From NCBI GenBank assembly GCA_965250275.1, contig OZ252297.1:2976001-3040000 (forward strand): DNA of 64,000 bases, in the 5' to 3' direction. Below, one piece after another: positions 9,901 through 17,662 of the stretch. How positions within the stretch are numbered: the stretch's first letter is position 1; every line of letters begins with the position of its first letter. A model generated the notes under the pieces. That model was given only the letters and a program-made list of their open reading frames with translations, was not told the origin of the DNA and did not search any database. Source of the DNA: G965250275 sp965250275. Lineage in GTDB: Bacteria; Pseudomonadota; Alphaproteobacteria; Rhodobacterales; Rhodobacteraceae. The position numbers and the translations under genes were made by a program.

Positions 9901-9977
9901 GCCTTGCCATTGAAGGCGAAGCCAATCGGGTCTGACCGATCGATCAGCCGCCCGTATTCAGGAATGCGTGTGCTCAT
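6948..9977 (-). CDS. soxA: Sarcosine oxidase alpha subunit
   Basis: A protein of 1009 residues, normal for SoxA. The N-terminus (about 20-110) is a ferredoxin-like segment typical of the family (FNG, GDTLASALL, RSFKYHRPRG). Residues about 170-430 bind NAD/flavin through GGGIAG. The C-terminal third (about 600-1000) is a GcvT-like aminomethyltransferase domain that passes the oxidised methyl group to tetrahydrofolate. With SoxB, SoxD and SoxG it converts sarcosine to glycine, hydrogen peroxide and 5,10-methylene-THF. The start ATG overlaps the soxD stop as ATGA and has a GGAGGG site. It is clearly paralogous to the alpha subunit at 59402. Confidence 0.95.
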   Translation of the reverse strand: MSTRIPEYGRLIDRSDPIGFAFNGKAMTGYRGDTLASALLSNDQMLVGRSFKYHRPRGIVASGAEEPNALVNMGKGASFEPNQRATTTELFAGLTASSQNHWPSLEFDIGAVNSALSRFLPAGFYYKMFIHPRPFWKHVYEPFIRQSAGLGQAPKERDGDTYEHFYAFTDVLVIGGGIAGLQAARTAAKSGAKVMLIEQTAHWGGRAVVDGAESVGDQKVNDGSVDNYVDQLLEDLQAMPNVTLRTRCMGAGVYDHGYVLAYERRTDHAPEQGGPRHRLWRIRAKQVVTATGAIERPLSFAGNDLPGVMLAASLRDYVVNYGVAPGQRTVVVTNNDDAYLTAICLKKAGLDVPRILDARAAGGGDLMAEAQALGIRVDCGRAIAKVQGRARVTGIEICAQGGSGDRLEQIECDAVAMSGGWSPVVHLWSHCGGKLVWDDAQAHFRPDVDKPPTGADGAGFVVTAGSASGPLALSDVLGDAHDAGRRAAIASGHKLRKSAPPKAPEQTDAPLEPVWLMPAKAKPALRAKSWLDYQNDVKVSDVQLAAQEGFESVEHTKRYTTLGMATDQGKLSNINGLAILSDALGQPIPATGTTTFRPPYTPISMGAIGGEARDETFQPIRRTPMHSWHDDAGADWEPVGHWRRPYAFVRSGETVHDAVMREVTNTRANLGLLDASTLGKLIVKGPDAGKFLDMLYTNMMSTLKPGRCRYGLMCTENGFLTDDGVVARIDEDTFLCHTTTGGAERIHAHMEEWLQTEWWDWKVYVANVTEQYAQIAVVGPNARKVLEKLGGMDVSKDALPFMAWADGTIGGFDARVYRISFSGELSYEIAVRASEGQAFWDALMQAGAEFGVMPYGTECLHIMRAEKGFIMIGDETDGTVIPQDLGLNWAISKKKEDYLGKRAQERSHMTDPDRWKLVGLETLDGSVLPDGAYAVGAGTNENGQRNMIGRVTSTYHSPTLNKGIAMGLVLHGPDRMGDVLEFPGTDGHVHKARIVDPVFYDKDGEKQNV

Positions 9978-10303
9978 CCGAATTCCCTCCATGACCAGCC
10001 TGGACGTGCTTTGGTGATGGCATCCCGGACCTCTTTCGGAGGTTCCAGCTCCTGGGCCGAATAGGTTCCGAAGACCTGAAGCGTGTTGGTGCATCGAGCG
10101 GCATGAAACCACTTGCCGCATCCGTAGACATGCCGCCAACGTTCGAAATGCACGCCTTTGGGGTTTTCGCGCTGAAACAGGTAATCATGGAAATCTTCAT
10201 CTGACGCGCCGGGGCCAAAGCGCTTCAGATGGGCCTCGCCACCTGCAGCCAGCTCGGTCTCATCAGCGTCGACACCGCAATAGGGGCAGCGCAGGATCAG
10301 CAT
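9974..10303 (-). CDS. soxD: Sarcosine oxidase delta subunit (zinc-binding)
   Basis: A protein of 109 residues. The zinc ligands of the family are all visible: Cys6 and Cys9 (CPYC) and His58/Cys62 (HVYGC). It stabilises the heterotetramer. The ATG at 10303 has a strong GGAGGTG site; 55 further residues upstream in frame are not protein-like. It is followed directly by soxA (4-base overlap). A 231-bp gap with two hairpins separates it from the small membrane protein gene upstream. Confidence 0.95.
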   Translation of the reverse strand: MLILRCPYCGVDADETELAAGGEAHLKRFGPGASDEDFHDYLFQRENPKGVHFERWRHVYGCGKWFHAARCTNTLQVFGTYSAQELEPPKEVRDAITKARPGWSWREFG

Positions 10304-10467
10304 GATACACCTCCGTTCCGGATTGGTGAGGGACGGGTCGCCGCTGTTCGACGGTCGGGACCAGGAAAGTCCGGCCCGACGCGCACGGCGTGAAGGTTCA
10401 ATATGCGTGTGTGGGCTGTACAGCGTGTCTCTACCGGGCCGCATTGCGACGCGGAAACACGCATCCA

Positions 10468-10519
10468 ACCGGCCACAGCGACAGTGCGGCCGGTCAGGCG
10501 GCGCCCTTGTACAGGGCGC
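10468..10519 (-). terminator. Pair of GC-rich hairpins after the small membrane protein gene
   Basis: GCGCCCT (10501-10507) pairs with AGGGCGC (10513-10519), and ACCGGCC (10468-10474) with GGCCGGT (10488-10494). Both lie just past the stop of the 65-residue protein and before soxD. Neither has a T run, so they may slow transcription or protect mRNA rather than end it outright. Confidence 0.4.
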
Positions 10520-10534
10520 TGTGCAGTTGGCGCA

Positions 10535-10732
10535 CTACTCGTTCGCGGCCGGTGCTGTTTCAGCTGCGGGTGCAACGGCTGCCGGTTCGGTCGTGGAGAG
10601 ATTGCCCTCTCCGGAACCCAGCAAGATGATGCCGCCCAGGATGAGCAGCAAGAGCACGACCGCAGCCAATGTCCAACCGGCTCCGCCCTGCCGGTGAAGG
10701 TCGCGCGAATTGGCGGTGGTAAACTCGTCCAT
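10535..10732 (-). CDS. Small single-pass membrane protein between soxB and soxD
   Basis: A protein of 65 residues starting at the ATG at 10732, behind a GGAGG site. Residues 1-20 are polar. Residues about 21-42 form one very hydrophobic helix (TLAAVVLLLLILGGIILLGS). The tail is a short Ala/Pro/Glu segment ending PAANE. A longer in-frame reading of 124 residues is unlikely because its first 59 residues look like non-coding translation. I do not recognise the family. It sits inside a locus where soxB and soxD are normally adjacent, with 265 bp of apparently non-coding DNA separating it from soxB. Its role, if linked to sarcosine oxidation, is unknown. Confidence 0.65.
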   Translation of the reverse strand: MDEFTTANSRDLHRQGGAGWTLAAVVLLLLILGGIILLGSGEGNLSTTEPAAVAPAAETAPAANE

Positions 10733-10997
10733 GTCGTCTGTGCCTCCGTCTGATGGGAGGTCAGTTTGGCAGGCAGGCCTTGTCGGACAAGCGGCGCATC
10801 TAGGAGCGGACGGTTTCGGCCATGACTGGCCGGATTGCCCGATCCCGCCCGGCCAAACTCCGCCGGATGGATGCGTTTGCCCGCTTCTCCGCCGATCCGG
10901 CCAGCGCAAACCGGCAAAAGCCCGCTCGCAACCGCATTGCGGCGGCGAACCGGTGTCCCTGCTCTATGGATACCGCGTTGGTCAGAATGGCAAAGGG

Positions 10998-12242
10998 TCA
11001 ATGCGCCACCCCCGCCGCAACGCTCTCATCGATGAAGCGGCCTTCTTTGAAGCGGTCGAGCGAGAATGCCTCGGTCAGGGGCGAGTGCCCTTTGGCCATG
11101 AGTTCTGCCATGCCAAATCCTGAACCGGGAATAGCCTTGAAGCCACCCGTGCCCCAGCCACAATTAATAAACACGTTTTCAACCGGTGTTTTGGACAGGA
11201 TCGGGGACCGGTCTCCGGTCATGTCGACGATCCCACCCCACCAGCGCAGCATTTTCAGGCGCGAGATCATCGGGAAGGTTTCGATCAGCGCACGCACTGT
11301 CTCTTCCACATGGTGGAAAGACCCGCGCTGCGTGTAGTTGTTGTACCCGTCTGCGCCCCCGCCAATCACCATCTCGCCCTTGTCTGACTGGCTCATGTAG
11401 CCATGCACCGTGTTGGCCATAACCACCACGTCCATGCATGGTTTGATCGGCTCGCTGACCAGCGCCTGAAGGGCGACGCTTTCGATCGGCAGCCGGAACC
11501 CGGCCATGTCGGCCAACACGCCCGAATGCCCGGCGACAATGATACCAAGCTTGTCGCAATCAATGGCCCCTTTGGTGGTGTCGACCCCGACAACCTTGTC
11601 GCCTTCGCGGCGGATCCCGGTCACTTCGCATTTCTGGATGATATCCATCCCCATGTCCGAACACGCACGCGCATATCCCCAGGCCACCGCATCGTGGCGC
11701 GCGGTTCCGCCTCTCGGCTGCCAAAGGGCGCCCAAGACGGGATAACGCGGCCCGTTGATATCGATGATCGGGCATAGCTCCTTGACCCGCTCCGGGCCGA
11801 TGAACTCTGTTTCGACACCCTGCAGCGCGTTGGCATGCGCTGTGCGCTGATACCCGCGGATCTCATGCTGAGTCTGGGCCAGCATCATCACGCCACGGGG
11901 GCTGAACATGATGTTGTAGTTCAGGTCCTGGCTCAGGTCTTCATAAAGGCTGCGGGACTTTTCGTAGATCGCGGCGGAGGGGTCCTGCAAATAGTTAGAA
12001 CGGATAATGGTGGTGTTGCGCCCGGTGTTGCCACCGCCGAGCCAACCTTTCTCCAGAACCGCCACGTTCTTTATGCCGAACCGCTTTCCCAGGTAGTACG
12101 CGGTCGCCAGCCCGTGGCCCCCTGCCCCGACAATGATCACGTCATACCGTGCCTTGGGTTTGGGGGATCGCCATGCTCGTTCCCAACCACTGTGATGCCG
12201 CAAAGCTTCGCGGGCAACGGCAAAGGCGGAATAGCGTTTCAT
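10998..12242 (-). CDS. soxB: Sarcosine oxidase beta subunit
   Basis: A protein of 414 residues, the usual length. An FAD-binding GAGGHG motif lies at 39-44 and the family's ARHDAVAWGY segment follows, with His183 in the RHD context that carries the covalent FMN in characterised enzymes. This subunit demethylates sarcosine. The start MKRYSAF at 12242 matches the family N-terminus; the 143 upstream residues in frame are spurious. The gene is divergent from ccmI, and a perfect inverted repeat lies in the shared upstream region. It shares its architecture with the MgdA-type protein at 57862. Confidence 0.95.
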   Translation of the reverse strand: MKRYSAFAVAREALRHHSGWERAWRSPKPKARYDVIIVGAGGHGLATAYYLGKRFGIKNVAVLEKGWLGGGNTGRNTTIIRSNYLQDPSAAIYEKSRSLYEDLSQDLNYNIMFSPRGVMMLAQTQHEIRGYQRTAHANALQGVETEFIGPERVKELCPIIDINGPRYPVLGALWQPRGGTARHDAVAWGYARACSDMGMDIIQKCEVTGIRREGDKVVGVDTTKGAIDCDKLGIIVAGHSGVLADMAGFRLPIESVALQALVSEPIKPCMDVVVMANTVHGYMSQSDKGEMVIGGGADGYNNYTQRGSFHHVEETVRALIETFPMISRLKMLRWWGGIVDMTGDRSPILSKTPVENVFINCGWGTGGFKAIPGSGFGMAELMAKGHSPLTEAFSLDRFKEGRFIDESVAAGVAH

Positions 12243-12312
12243 GTCGGTCGACTCCGGGCTGGCAGGTGGCGCAGATATGGCGTGCGCACGCAGAATATCC
12301 CTGCCGCGAACC

Positions 12313-12336
12313 GTCGCAATACATCCCAGTTGCGAC
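12313..12336. promoter_or_regulatory. Perfect inverted repeat upstream of soxB, possible operator
   Basis: GTCGCAA (12313-12319) and TTGCGAC (12330-12336) form a perfect 7-bp inverted repeat with a 10-base gap, 71 bp upstream of the soxB start and 78 bp before ccmI. The half-site spacing suits a dimeric regulator. No regulator gene is adjacent, so the binding protein is unknown. Confidence 0.45.
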
Positions 12337-12413
12337 ATGGCGTGGCAGGGAGACGCTTTTGCTCTTTTTTCGGGGGTTCCGCGGCTATAGATGACGCTCA
12401 GACGGGAGCACGC

Positions 12414-13640
12414 ATGACCTTTTGGATCCTGACAGTTGGAATGGCAGTTGTGGTGGCCGGATTGCTGGGCCTCGCTCTGCTGCGCCCGCGCGGCGGCATG
12501 ACGCCGGCAGCAGCCTATGATCTGCGCGTCTACCGGGATCAGTTGCGCGAGGTCGACCGCGATCTGGCACGCGGCGTGATTGGCAAAGCTGATGCAGAGC
12601 GTATCCGCACCGAAATCTCGCGCCGTATCCTGACCGCTGATGCGCAGGTGCAGGCCGAGCAGGCCGGGCACGGACAGCCGCGTGCGACGACAGCCATTGT
12701 GTCGGCGCTGGTGGCCGTTGCAGTCATTCTGGGCAGTGTCTGGCTTTATCGGGACGTCGGCGCGCCCGGGTATGGCGATCTGGCCCTGACCGACCGGATC
12801 GCACTGGCCGAAACGGCGCGGCAGAACCGACCGGGTCAGGCCGAGGCGGAAGCCAACCTGCCCCCGTCACCCGCGCGCGAGCTGAGCCCGGACTACATCG
12901 CGTTGGTTGAACAGCTGCGCGAGACGGTTGCCGAACGTCCCGAAGACCTGCAAGGCCAGATGTTGCTGGCGCGAAACGAAGCGAATACCGGAAACTACGC
13001 TGCGGCCTATCAGGCGCAGCAGGAAGTAATCCGGCTGAAGGGGGGCTCGGTCGAAGCCGGCGACTTTGCAGATCTCGCGAACATGATGATCCTTGCGGCC
13101 GGCGGATATGTGTCCCCCGAGGCAGAGGATGTTCTGCGCGAAACCCTGCGACGCGATCCCCAGAATGGCGCAGGGCGTTACTATGTTGGCCTGATGATGA
13201 GCCAGATCGGGCGCCCGGATCTGGCCTTCCGGGCGTGGGAAACGCTGTTGCGGGACAGCGCGCCGCAAGCTCCTTGGGTCCCTCCGATCCGTGCACAGAT
13301 TGAGGACATGGCCGCTCGGGCCGGCGTCAACTATCGTCTGCCGGATGCCGCTGAACCACTGAGCGGACCATCGGCCGAAGATGTCGAAGCCGCCGGAGAT
13401 ATGAGCGCAGAAGACCGCGCAGAGATGATCCGGGGCATGGTGAGCGGACTGTCAGATCGTCTGGCAACCGAAGGGGGGCCCCCGCAAGACTGGGCCCGCC
13501 TGATCTCGTCATTGGGTGTGCTTGGCGAAGAGGCGCAAGCCATCGCGGTTTACAACAACGCGCTTGAAGTGTTTGCCGGCGACACGTTGGCGCTCGATGT
13601 CATTCGGGCCGGTGCGCGGCAAGCCGGACTTATCCCGTGA
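12414..13640 (+). CDS. ccmI: c-type cytochrome biogenesis protein CcmI
   Basis: A protein of 408 residues. Residues 2-22 and about 97-117 are membrane helices enclosing a cytoplasmic loop with a leucine-zipper-like region (AAYDLRVYRDQLREVDRDL). The long periplasmic C-terminal part is made of TPR-type helices that hold apocytochrome c during haem ligation by the CcmFHI complex. The start at 12414 follows GGGAG. The stop overlaps the ruvX start by 4 bases (GTGA), so ccmI, ruvX and the DUF1289 gene are translationally coupled. Confidence 0.9.
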   Translation: MTFWILTVGMAVVVAGLLGLALLRPRGGMTPAAAYDLRVYRDQLREVDRDLARGVIGKADAERIRTEISRRILTADAQVQAEQAGHGQPRATTAIVSALVAVAVILGSVWLYRDVGAPGYGDLALTDRIALAETARQNRPGQAEAEANLPPSPARELSPDYIALVEQLRETVAERPEDLQGQMLLARNEANTGNYAAAYQAQQEVIRLKGGSVEAGDFADLANMMILAAGGYVSPEAEDVLRETLRRDPQNGAGRYYVGLMMSQIGRPDLAFRAWETLLRDSAPQAPWVPPIRAQIEDMAARAGVNYRLPDAAEPLSGPSAEDVEAAGDMSAEDRAEMIRGMVSGLSDRLATEGGPPQDWARLISSLGVLGEEAQAIAVYNNALEVFAGDTLALDVIRAGARQAGLIP

Positions 13641-14125
13641 TCTGCGAAGAGATTGACGCATTCATCGCCGCCTGCGCCCCGCACAGCCCTGTGATGGGTT
13701 TGGATCTGGGCGAAAAAACCATTGGCGTGGCCATCTCGGACCGGCTGCACGCCGTTGCAACACCGGTGGAAACCATTCGGCGGCGCAAGTTTGGTCAGGA
13801 TGCGACCAGGTTGCTCGACATTGCCCGGTCTCGTGAGGTGGGCGGGTTTGTGCTGGGATTGCCGCGCAATATGGACGGCAGCGAAGGCCCGCGATGCCAG
13901 TCTACGCGGGCCTTCGCGCGCAATCTGGAGCGGCTGACCGACCTGCCAATTGGGTTCTGGGATGAACGGCTCAGCACCGTTGCTGCGGAAAAAGCGCTGC
14001 TGGAGGCGGATATGACACGCAAACGTCGCGCCGAAGTCATTGATCACGTGGCGGCAAGTTATATCTTGCAGGGTGCGCTGGATCGCATGCGCTTCATCAG
14101 GCAAGAAGGTCAAAGCCCGTCATGA
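13637..14125 (+). CDS. ruvX: Holliday junction resolvase RuvX (YqgF family)
   Basis: A protein of 162 residues with an RNase H-like fold. The acidic catalytic residue is in GLDLGEKTIGVA (Asp23), followed by the family motifs LGLPRNMDG, WDERLST and, near the C-terminus, RRAEVIDHVAASYIL. It is essential in many bacteria and acts in 16S rRNA 5' end maturation or recombination. Translation begins at a GTG that overlaps the ccmI stop. The next gene begins inside its stop codon (ATGA). Confidence 0.93.
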   Translation: MICEEIDAFIAACAPHSPVMGLDLGEKTIGVAISDRLHAVATPVETIRRRKFGQDATRLLDIARSREVGGFVLGLPRNMDGSEGPRCQSTRAFARNLERLTDLPIGFWDERLSTVAAEKALLEADMTRKRRAEVIDHVAASYILQGALDRMRFIRQEGQSPS

Positions 14126-14364
14126 ACACCCCTGTCTGGAAACGCGACGAGGTCGCCTCGCCCTGCGTTCAGATCTGCGTGGTTCATCCCGTGGAGCGCA
14201 TCTGCACAGGGTGTTATCGGACGATTGACGAGATTTCGCAGTGGTCGAAGCTGGACGAGGCGGAGCGGTGCCGGATCACCGAAGAGCTTCCCGCACGCGG
14301 ATCGAAACTGACCAAGCGGCGTGGCGGGCGCGCCGCCAGATTGCGCACCCCACCCAAGCTCTGA
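14122..14364 (+). CDS. DUF1289 domain-containing protein
   Basis: A protein of 80 residues. It has the DUF1289 Cys pattern SPCVQIC...ICTGCYRT followed by EISQW, which probably binds a metal ion. The tail is basic (KLTKRRGGRAARLR). The family is small, cytoplasmic and of unknown function. It is coupled to ruvX by a 4-base overlap. Confidence 0.9.
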   Translation: MNTPVWKRDEVASPCVQICVVHPVERICTGCYRTIDEISQWSKLDEAERCRITEELPARGSKLTKRRGGRAARLRTPPKL

Positions 14365-14385
14365 GGTCACGAACGTCGGTCGCGA

Positions 14386-15123
14386 TCAGCCCGCGTCGGC
14401 CCCCGTCAGCCAGAACTCCGCCGTGGCCCTTTCATCCTCGTCGAAAAACTTGGTCTTACCCGGCAGCATGCGCCCAAAGATGCGCTCGGCCATCTCCTGC
14501 CACGCGTGGCGCCCCAGGATCGCGATGCGATCGGCGTCCGGGGCGTTCTCACGGACCAGATTGAAATGCGCGGCAAGCGCCGACAGCCCGGCCCAACCGT
14601 CGAACTCCCGCAGATCGATCATCAGCTTTAGCCCACCCGTCTTGCGGATGTGGTCGGCAATCCCGTCTTCCGCGCGCCGGATGCTTTCCTCGTCCAGCTG
14701 CCCCATCAGCTGAACGTGCAGCGCACCACCGTCCATTTCGGTCAAGTGCACCGACCCCAGCGACTCCCGCAGCCATCGGCGCGCATCCTCTTCCTCTGAC
14801 AGCTTAAAGACTTTCACCGGGCACGGCAGGACCGCTCCGCCCACGTGGATGGCAATGCGCAGCCACCCGGTATCGGTCGCCACGGCCAGTCGATCGAACC
14901 CGCGCCAATGCGAGAGACCCAGTTTCGTGTCCGCCCAGGCCGCATCCATGTCATAGCCTGAAAAGCTGTCGTCGAAGAGTGCGAGCACGCGGACCCGATC
15001 GCTTTGCTTGAGGGCGGCTTCCAGCGCGGGCACCATCACCGCATCATAATCACCTTGGGTAATCTGGCCCGAGAACCGGAACTCCAACTGCCCGGCATCG
15101 TTTGTAGGGATCTGTTCGATCAT
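14386..15123 (-). CDS. Tandem SpoIIAA-like (STAS/CRAL-TRIO fold) protein
   Basis: A protein of 245 residues made of two copies of a domain that is normally found singly in proteins of about 120 residues. Copy one covers about 5-122 (FRFSGQITQGDYDAVMVPAL ... FDDSFSGYDMDAAWAD ... RLAVATDTGWLRIA). Copy two covers about 128-240 (LHVQLMGQLDEESIRRAED ... IDLREFDGWAGLSAL ... RIAILGRHAWQEMAERIF). SpoIIAA-like proteins are cytosolic and poorly understood; some associate with membranes. The start at 15123 follows GAGAGGTG. Confidence 0.82.
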   Translation of the reverse strand: MIEQIPTNDAGQLEFRFSGQITQGDYDAVMVPALEAALKQSDRVRVLALFDDSFSGYDMDAAWADTKLGLSHWRGFDRLAVATDTGWLRIAIHVGGAVLPCPVKVFKLSEEEDARRWLRESLGSVHLTEMDGGALHVQLMGQLDEESIRRAEDGIADHIRKTGGLKLMIDLREFDGWAGLSALAAHFNLVRENAPDADRIAILGRHAWQEMAERIFGRMLPGKTKFFDEDERATAEFWLTGADAG

Positions 15124-15170
15124 GGGACACACCTCTCTTTTCAAAGACAACGCTGACTGTGAGTACCGTC

Positions 15171-15974
15171 TTACGCCAGATCGAGCCATGCCGGAACTCC
15201 GCCCGGCATCGGGGGACGGAAATAAGCGATCATCCGACCGTCAGGATCAGCTTCGGCGCCGGCCAGCCATGGTGCCACACCGTGCAGCGCCAACCTGTGC
15301 AACAAGAAAGCACCGCCGGGTGGCACAATCACAGGCACGCGCCGACATGTTTCGAACACCTCTCGCCGCGCCGCCTGATAGGCATCCGTCACATCAAGAT
15401 CACTCCAAGAATTACGCACATGCCCTTCAAAGGCCTGCACAAAAGCGGCCCGCATGATGCGGTGGCTGCCTTCCCACACCACCAGCGGGGACGCTTCCGG
15501 GTCGGCGCAGGTTAGTGGCAGGCCAAGGATAAAGGCATGCGGCTCCTGCACGCGCCGACGGCGGTCGGGCCCCGTGGCCAGAACACCATCGACATGGGCG
15601 GCGTCGCGGTTCCGGCGATAGCGAAAAGCTGCCTCTCCCTCGCCCTCTCGGGGCTTGGGATAGCCGGGATATGTCACCGAGAGCTGTGCGCGATGCAGTG
15701 CAGGCAACGGACCCGTCAAGCGGCCCAGCGGACCCAAATCCGCGGCCCTTAAAGGGCTCGAGTCACCAACCCGCCCGTCCTCCGTATTGGGCAAGGCGTC
15801 GACCCCGACGAACCAGGTCCCCTCGCACTGATGCCAATGCGCAAAGGCCGGGTCCGACACCACGGAGCGCGCCGTAGTGCGTGCGTGGCCCGCCCATGCC
15901 CGCAAAACCGCGCTGACTGGGGTTGTCGCCCAGCCCAGTGCGTCGCACCGCTCCGCGACCTCGTCCTCAGTCAT
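15171..15974 (-). CDS. Phytanoyl-CoA dioxygenase (PhyH) family Fe(II)/2-oxoglutarate-dependent oxygenase
   Basis: A protein of 267 residues. The iron-binding facial triad is visible as H127-x-D129 (AAHVDG) and a distal His in LLHRLALHG (226 or 231), followed by an Arg (DGRMIAYFRP) suited to bind 2-oxoglutarate. The substrate cannot be assigned; relatives act on small acids, lipids and compatible solutes. The start could be this ATG or a TTG eight codons upstream. It follows dusA on the same strand after 65 bp. Confidence 0.8.
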   Translation of the reverse strand: MTEDEVAERCDALGWATTPVSAVLRAWAGHARTTARSVVSDPAFAHWHQCEGTWFVGVDALPNTEDGRVGDSSPLRAADLGPLGRLTGPLPALHRAQLSVTYPGYPKPREGEGEAAFRYRRNRDAAHVDGVLATGPDRRRRVQEPHAFILGLPLTCADPEASPLVVWEGSHRIMRAAFVQAFEGHVRNSWSDLDVTDAYQAARREVFETCRRVPVIVPPGGAFLLHRLALHGVAPWLAGAEADPDGRMIAYFRPPMPGGVPAWLDLA

Positions 15975-16039
15975 GAGGACCCAAGCTCCCGGTTTCAAAG
16001 GACCACGTCCGACCCATGAAAAAGCCAGTGCGGATCCGT

Positions 16040-17047
16040 TCAGATGGCACGAGCCACCTCGGGCGACGGAAGGACCTGCGCCAACGCGTGCTCCAGCAGT
16101 TCTGGCCCCGCATCGGCGCGCGTGGCACCCTCTGACAGGGTCCGCCGCCAGGCGCGGGCACCGGGACGCCCTGCAAAGAGTCCCAGCATGTGCCGCGTGA
16201 TCTGATGCAGTCGACCACCAGATTGCAGATGTGTTTCGATGTAGGGCAGCATATCCCTGACCGCCTCCGCCGGATCAGATTGCGCGCCCTCGCCATAGAT
16301 CAACGGATCAGCGGCACAGAGGATGTCGGCCGGCTGGTGATAGGCGGCGCGTCCAATCATCACGCCGTCCAGCCCTTGGGCCAGAAAGACCTGTGCCTGC
16401 TCGAGCGACGTGATGCCCCCGTTGATCGACACGTGCAGATGAGGAAACGCCTGTTTCATCTTCAAAACAAGCGGATAATCAAGCGGCGGGACCTCGCGGT
16501 TTTCCTTGGGGCTCAGGCCTTGCAACCAGGCTTTGCGGGCGTGAATAGCAACGCGGCGCACACCGGCGTCGCTGATCCGGGACAGAAAATCCGGCAGAAC
16601 GCTTTCGGGATCCTGATTGTCCACGCCGATGCGGCATTTCACCGTCACCTCTGCCGTCGAGGCCGCACCCATTGCGGCCACGCATTCAGCCACCAGCGCC
16701 GGCTCCTCCATCAGCACCGCACCGAAGCGGCCCGATTGCACACGATCCGACGGACACCCGACATTCAGATTGATCTCGTCATAGCCCGCCTGCGCCCCCA
16801 ACTGCGCCGCGCGCGCCAATTCTTGCGGATCCGAACCGCCCAACTGCAACGCAACGGGGTGTTCTGCGGGGTCCTTATCCAGCAGATGCAGCGCCCCGCC
16901 CCGAACCAAGGCTGGCGCGGTCACCATCTCGGTATAAAGCAGGACGTTCCGGCTGAGCAGCCTGTGCAGGTACCGGCAATGCCTGTCGGTCCAATCCATC
17001 ATGGGTGCGACAGAGAAGCGGGCGTGGGATTCGAGGTTTGAGGTCAT
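16040..17047 (-). CDS. dusA: tRNA-dihydrouridine(20/20a) synthase DusA
   Basis: An FMN enzyme of 335 residues that reduces uridine 20/20a in the D-loop of tRNA. The family opening FSVAPMMDWTDRHCRYL lies at 11-27 and the catalytic Cys98 is in NLNVGCPS. The barrel ends with GVMIGRAAY. The start at 17047 was chosen because the upstream residues are not conserved-looking, but MTSCYCKP eight codons upstream is possible. The first dozen codons may have been supplied by an inserted element: bases 16995-17016 are repeated exactly at 17663-17684 (see the insert entry). Confidence 0.94.
   Translation of the reverse strand: MTSNLESHARFSVAPMMDWTDRHCRYLHRLLSRNVLLYTEMVTAPALVRGGALHLLDKDPAEHPVALQLGGSDPQELARAAQLGAQAGYDEINLNVGCPSDRVQSGRFGAVLMEEPALVAECVAAMGAASTAEVTVKCRIGVDNQDPESVLPDFLSRISDAGVRRVAIHARKAWLQGLSPKENREVPPLDYPLVLKMKQAFPHLHVSINGGITSLEQAQVFLAQGLDGVMIGRAAYHQPADILCAADPLIYGEGAQSDPAEAVRDMLPYIETHLQSGGRLHQITRHMLGLFAGRPGARAWRRTLSEGATRADAGPELLEHALAQVLPSPEVARAI
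16995..17016. repeat. Direct repeat copy 1 inside dusA (attachment-site candidate)
   Basis: This 22-bp stretch encodes SVAPMM and the first base of Asp18 in dusA, and is identical to 17663-17684 in the same orientation. It marks the dusA-proximal boundary of the 668-bp insert. Confidence 0.75.
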
Positions 17048-17122
17048 GGGTTTGCAATAACAGGACGTCATGATGTGGTCGATAGCCGCCAACTGGCCCA
17101 AATCTGCTCAGAGAACCCAAAG

Positions 17123-17497
17123 TCATCGAGACTCTTTAACTGAAACCATCCCCGAATACGCTTCGCTGACACTTACGGAAAACGCTCCCGCTTTCCTCTC
17201 CTCAAACGCCGCCAACCAAAGAGCATATCCGTCATGGAAATCCTGGCCCAAGGCGACTCGTTCTTTCACCAACTCCAATCCACTTGCTTGAAACGCGTCT
17301 TCAAAAACCAGCATATGAGAGACAGTCGGCCAGCCAGCTTCCTTCGCTTTCGGATGAGGGGTAATCGAAATTGACACAACTTTTGAGCCGTCGCCTTGTT
17401 CCGGAAACTGGTCCAACTTGCCGATAATGCACATCAACGGCGGTGTTGTGTCCTTCGCCCCGCAAACCCAGACTTGCCCTACGCTCAATGCTGCCAT
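17123..17497 (-). CDS. Hypothetical protein, cargo of the dusA insert
   Basis: A protein of 124 residues from the ATG at 17497 (MAALSVGQVWVCGAK); the frame stays open for 20 more codons upstream and begins there with TTG, so the start is uncertain. It is soluble, probably alpha/beta, with the segments PPLMCIIGKLDQFP and VSISITPHPKAKEAG. I do not recognise the family. Local GC content is lower than in the flanking genes. It occupies most of the segment between the two dusA repeats, so it looks like transferred DNA. Confidence 0.55.
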   Translation of the reverse strand: MAALSVGQVWVCGAKDTTPPLMCIIGKLDQFPEQGDGSKVVSISITPHPKAKEAGWPTVSHMLVFEDAFQASGLELVKERVALGQDFHDGYALWLAAFEERKAGAFSVSVSEAYSGMVSVKESR

Positions 17498-17662
17498 GGC
17501 CGCAAATTTCAAATGCTCATGCCCAATAGTCAATGCGTGCTTGATGCTGCACCACAAACATCTGCTGCTAACATGGGATACTTGTCCGACCTTTGTCGGA
17601 CCCGTTGGGCGGGTCGATGGTAAGTAGCTGTTTTAGAAATGGAATTTTACTTCAACATCTAT

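Noticed and set aside
16190..17041. A 283-codon plus-strand frame across dusA
   Set aside because: A His/Arg/Gln-rich antisense shadow of dusA, whose minus-strand product has clear family motifs.
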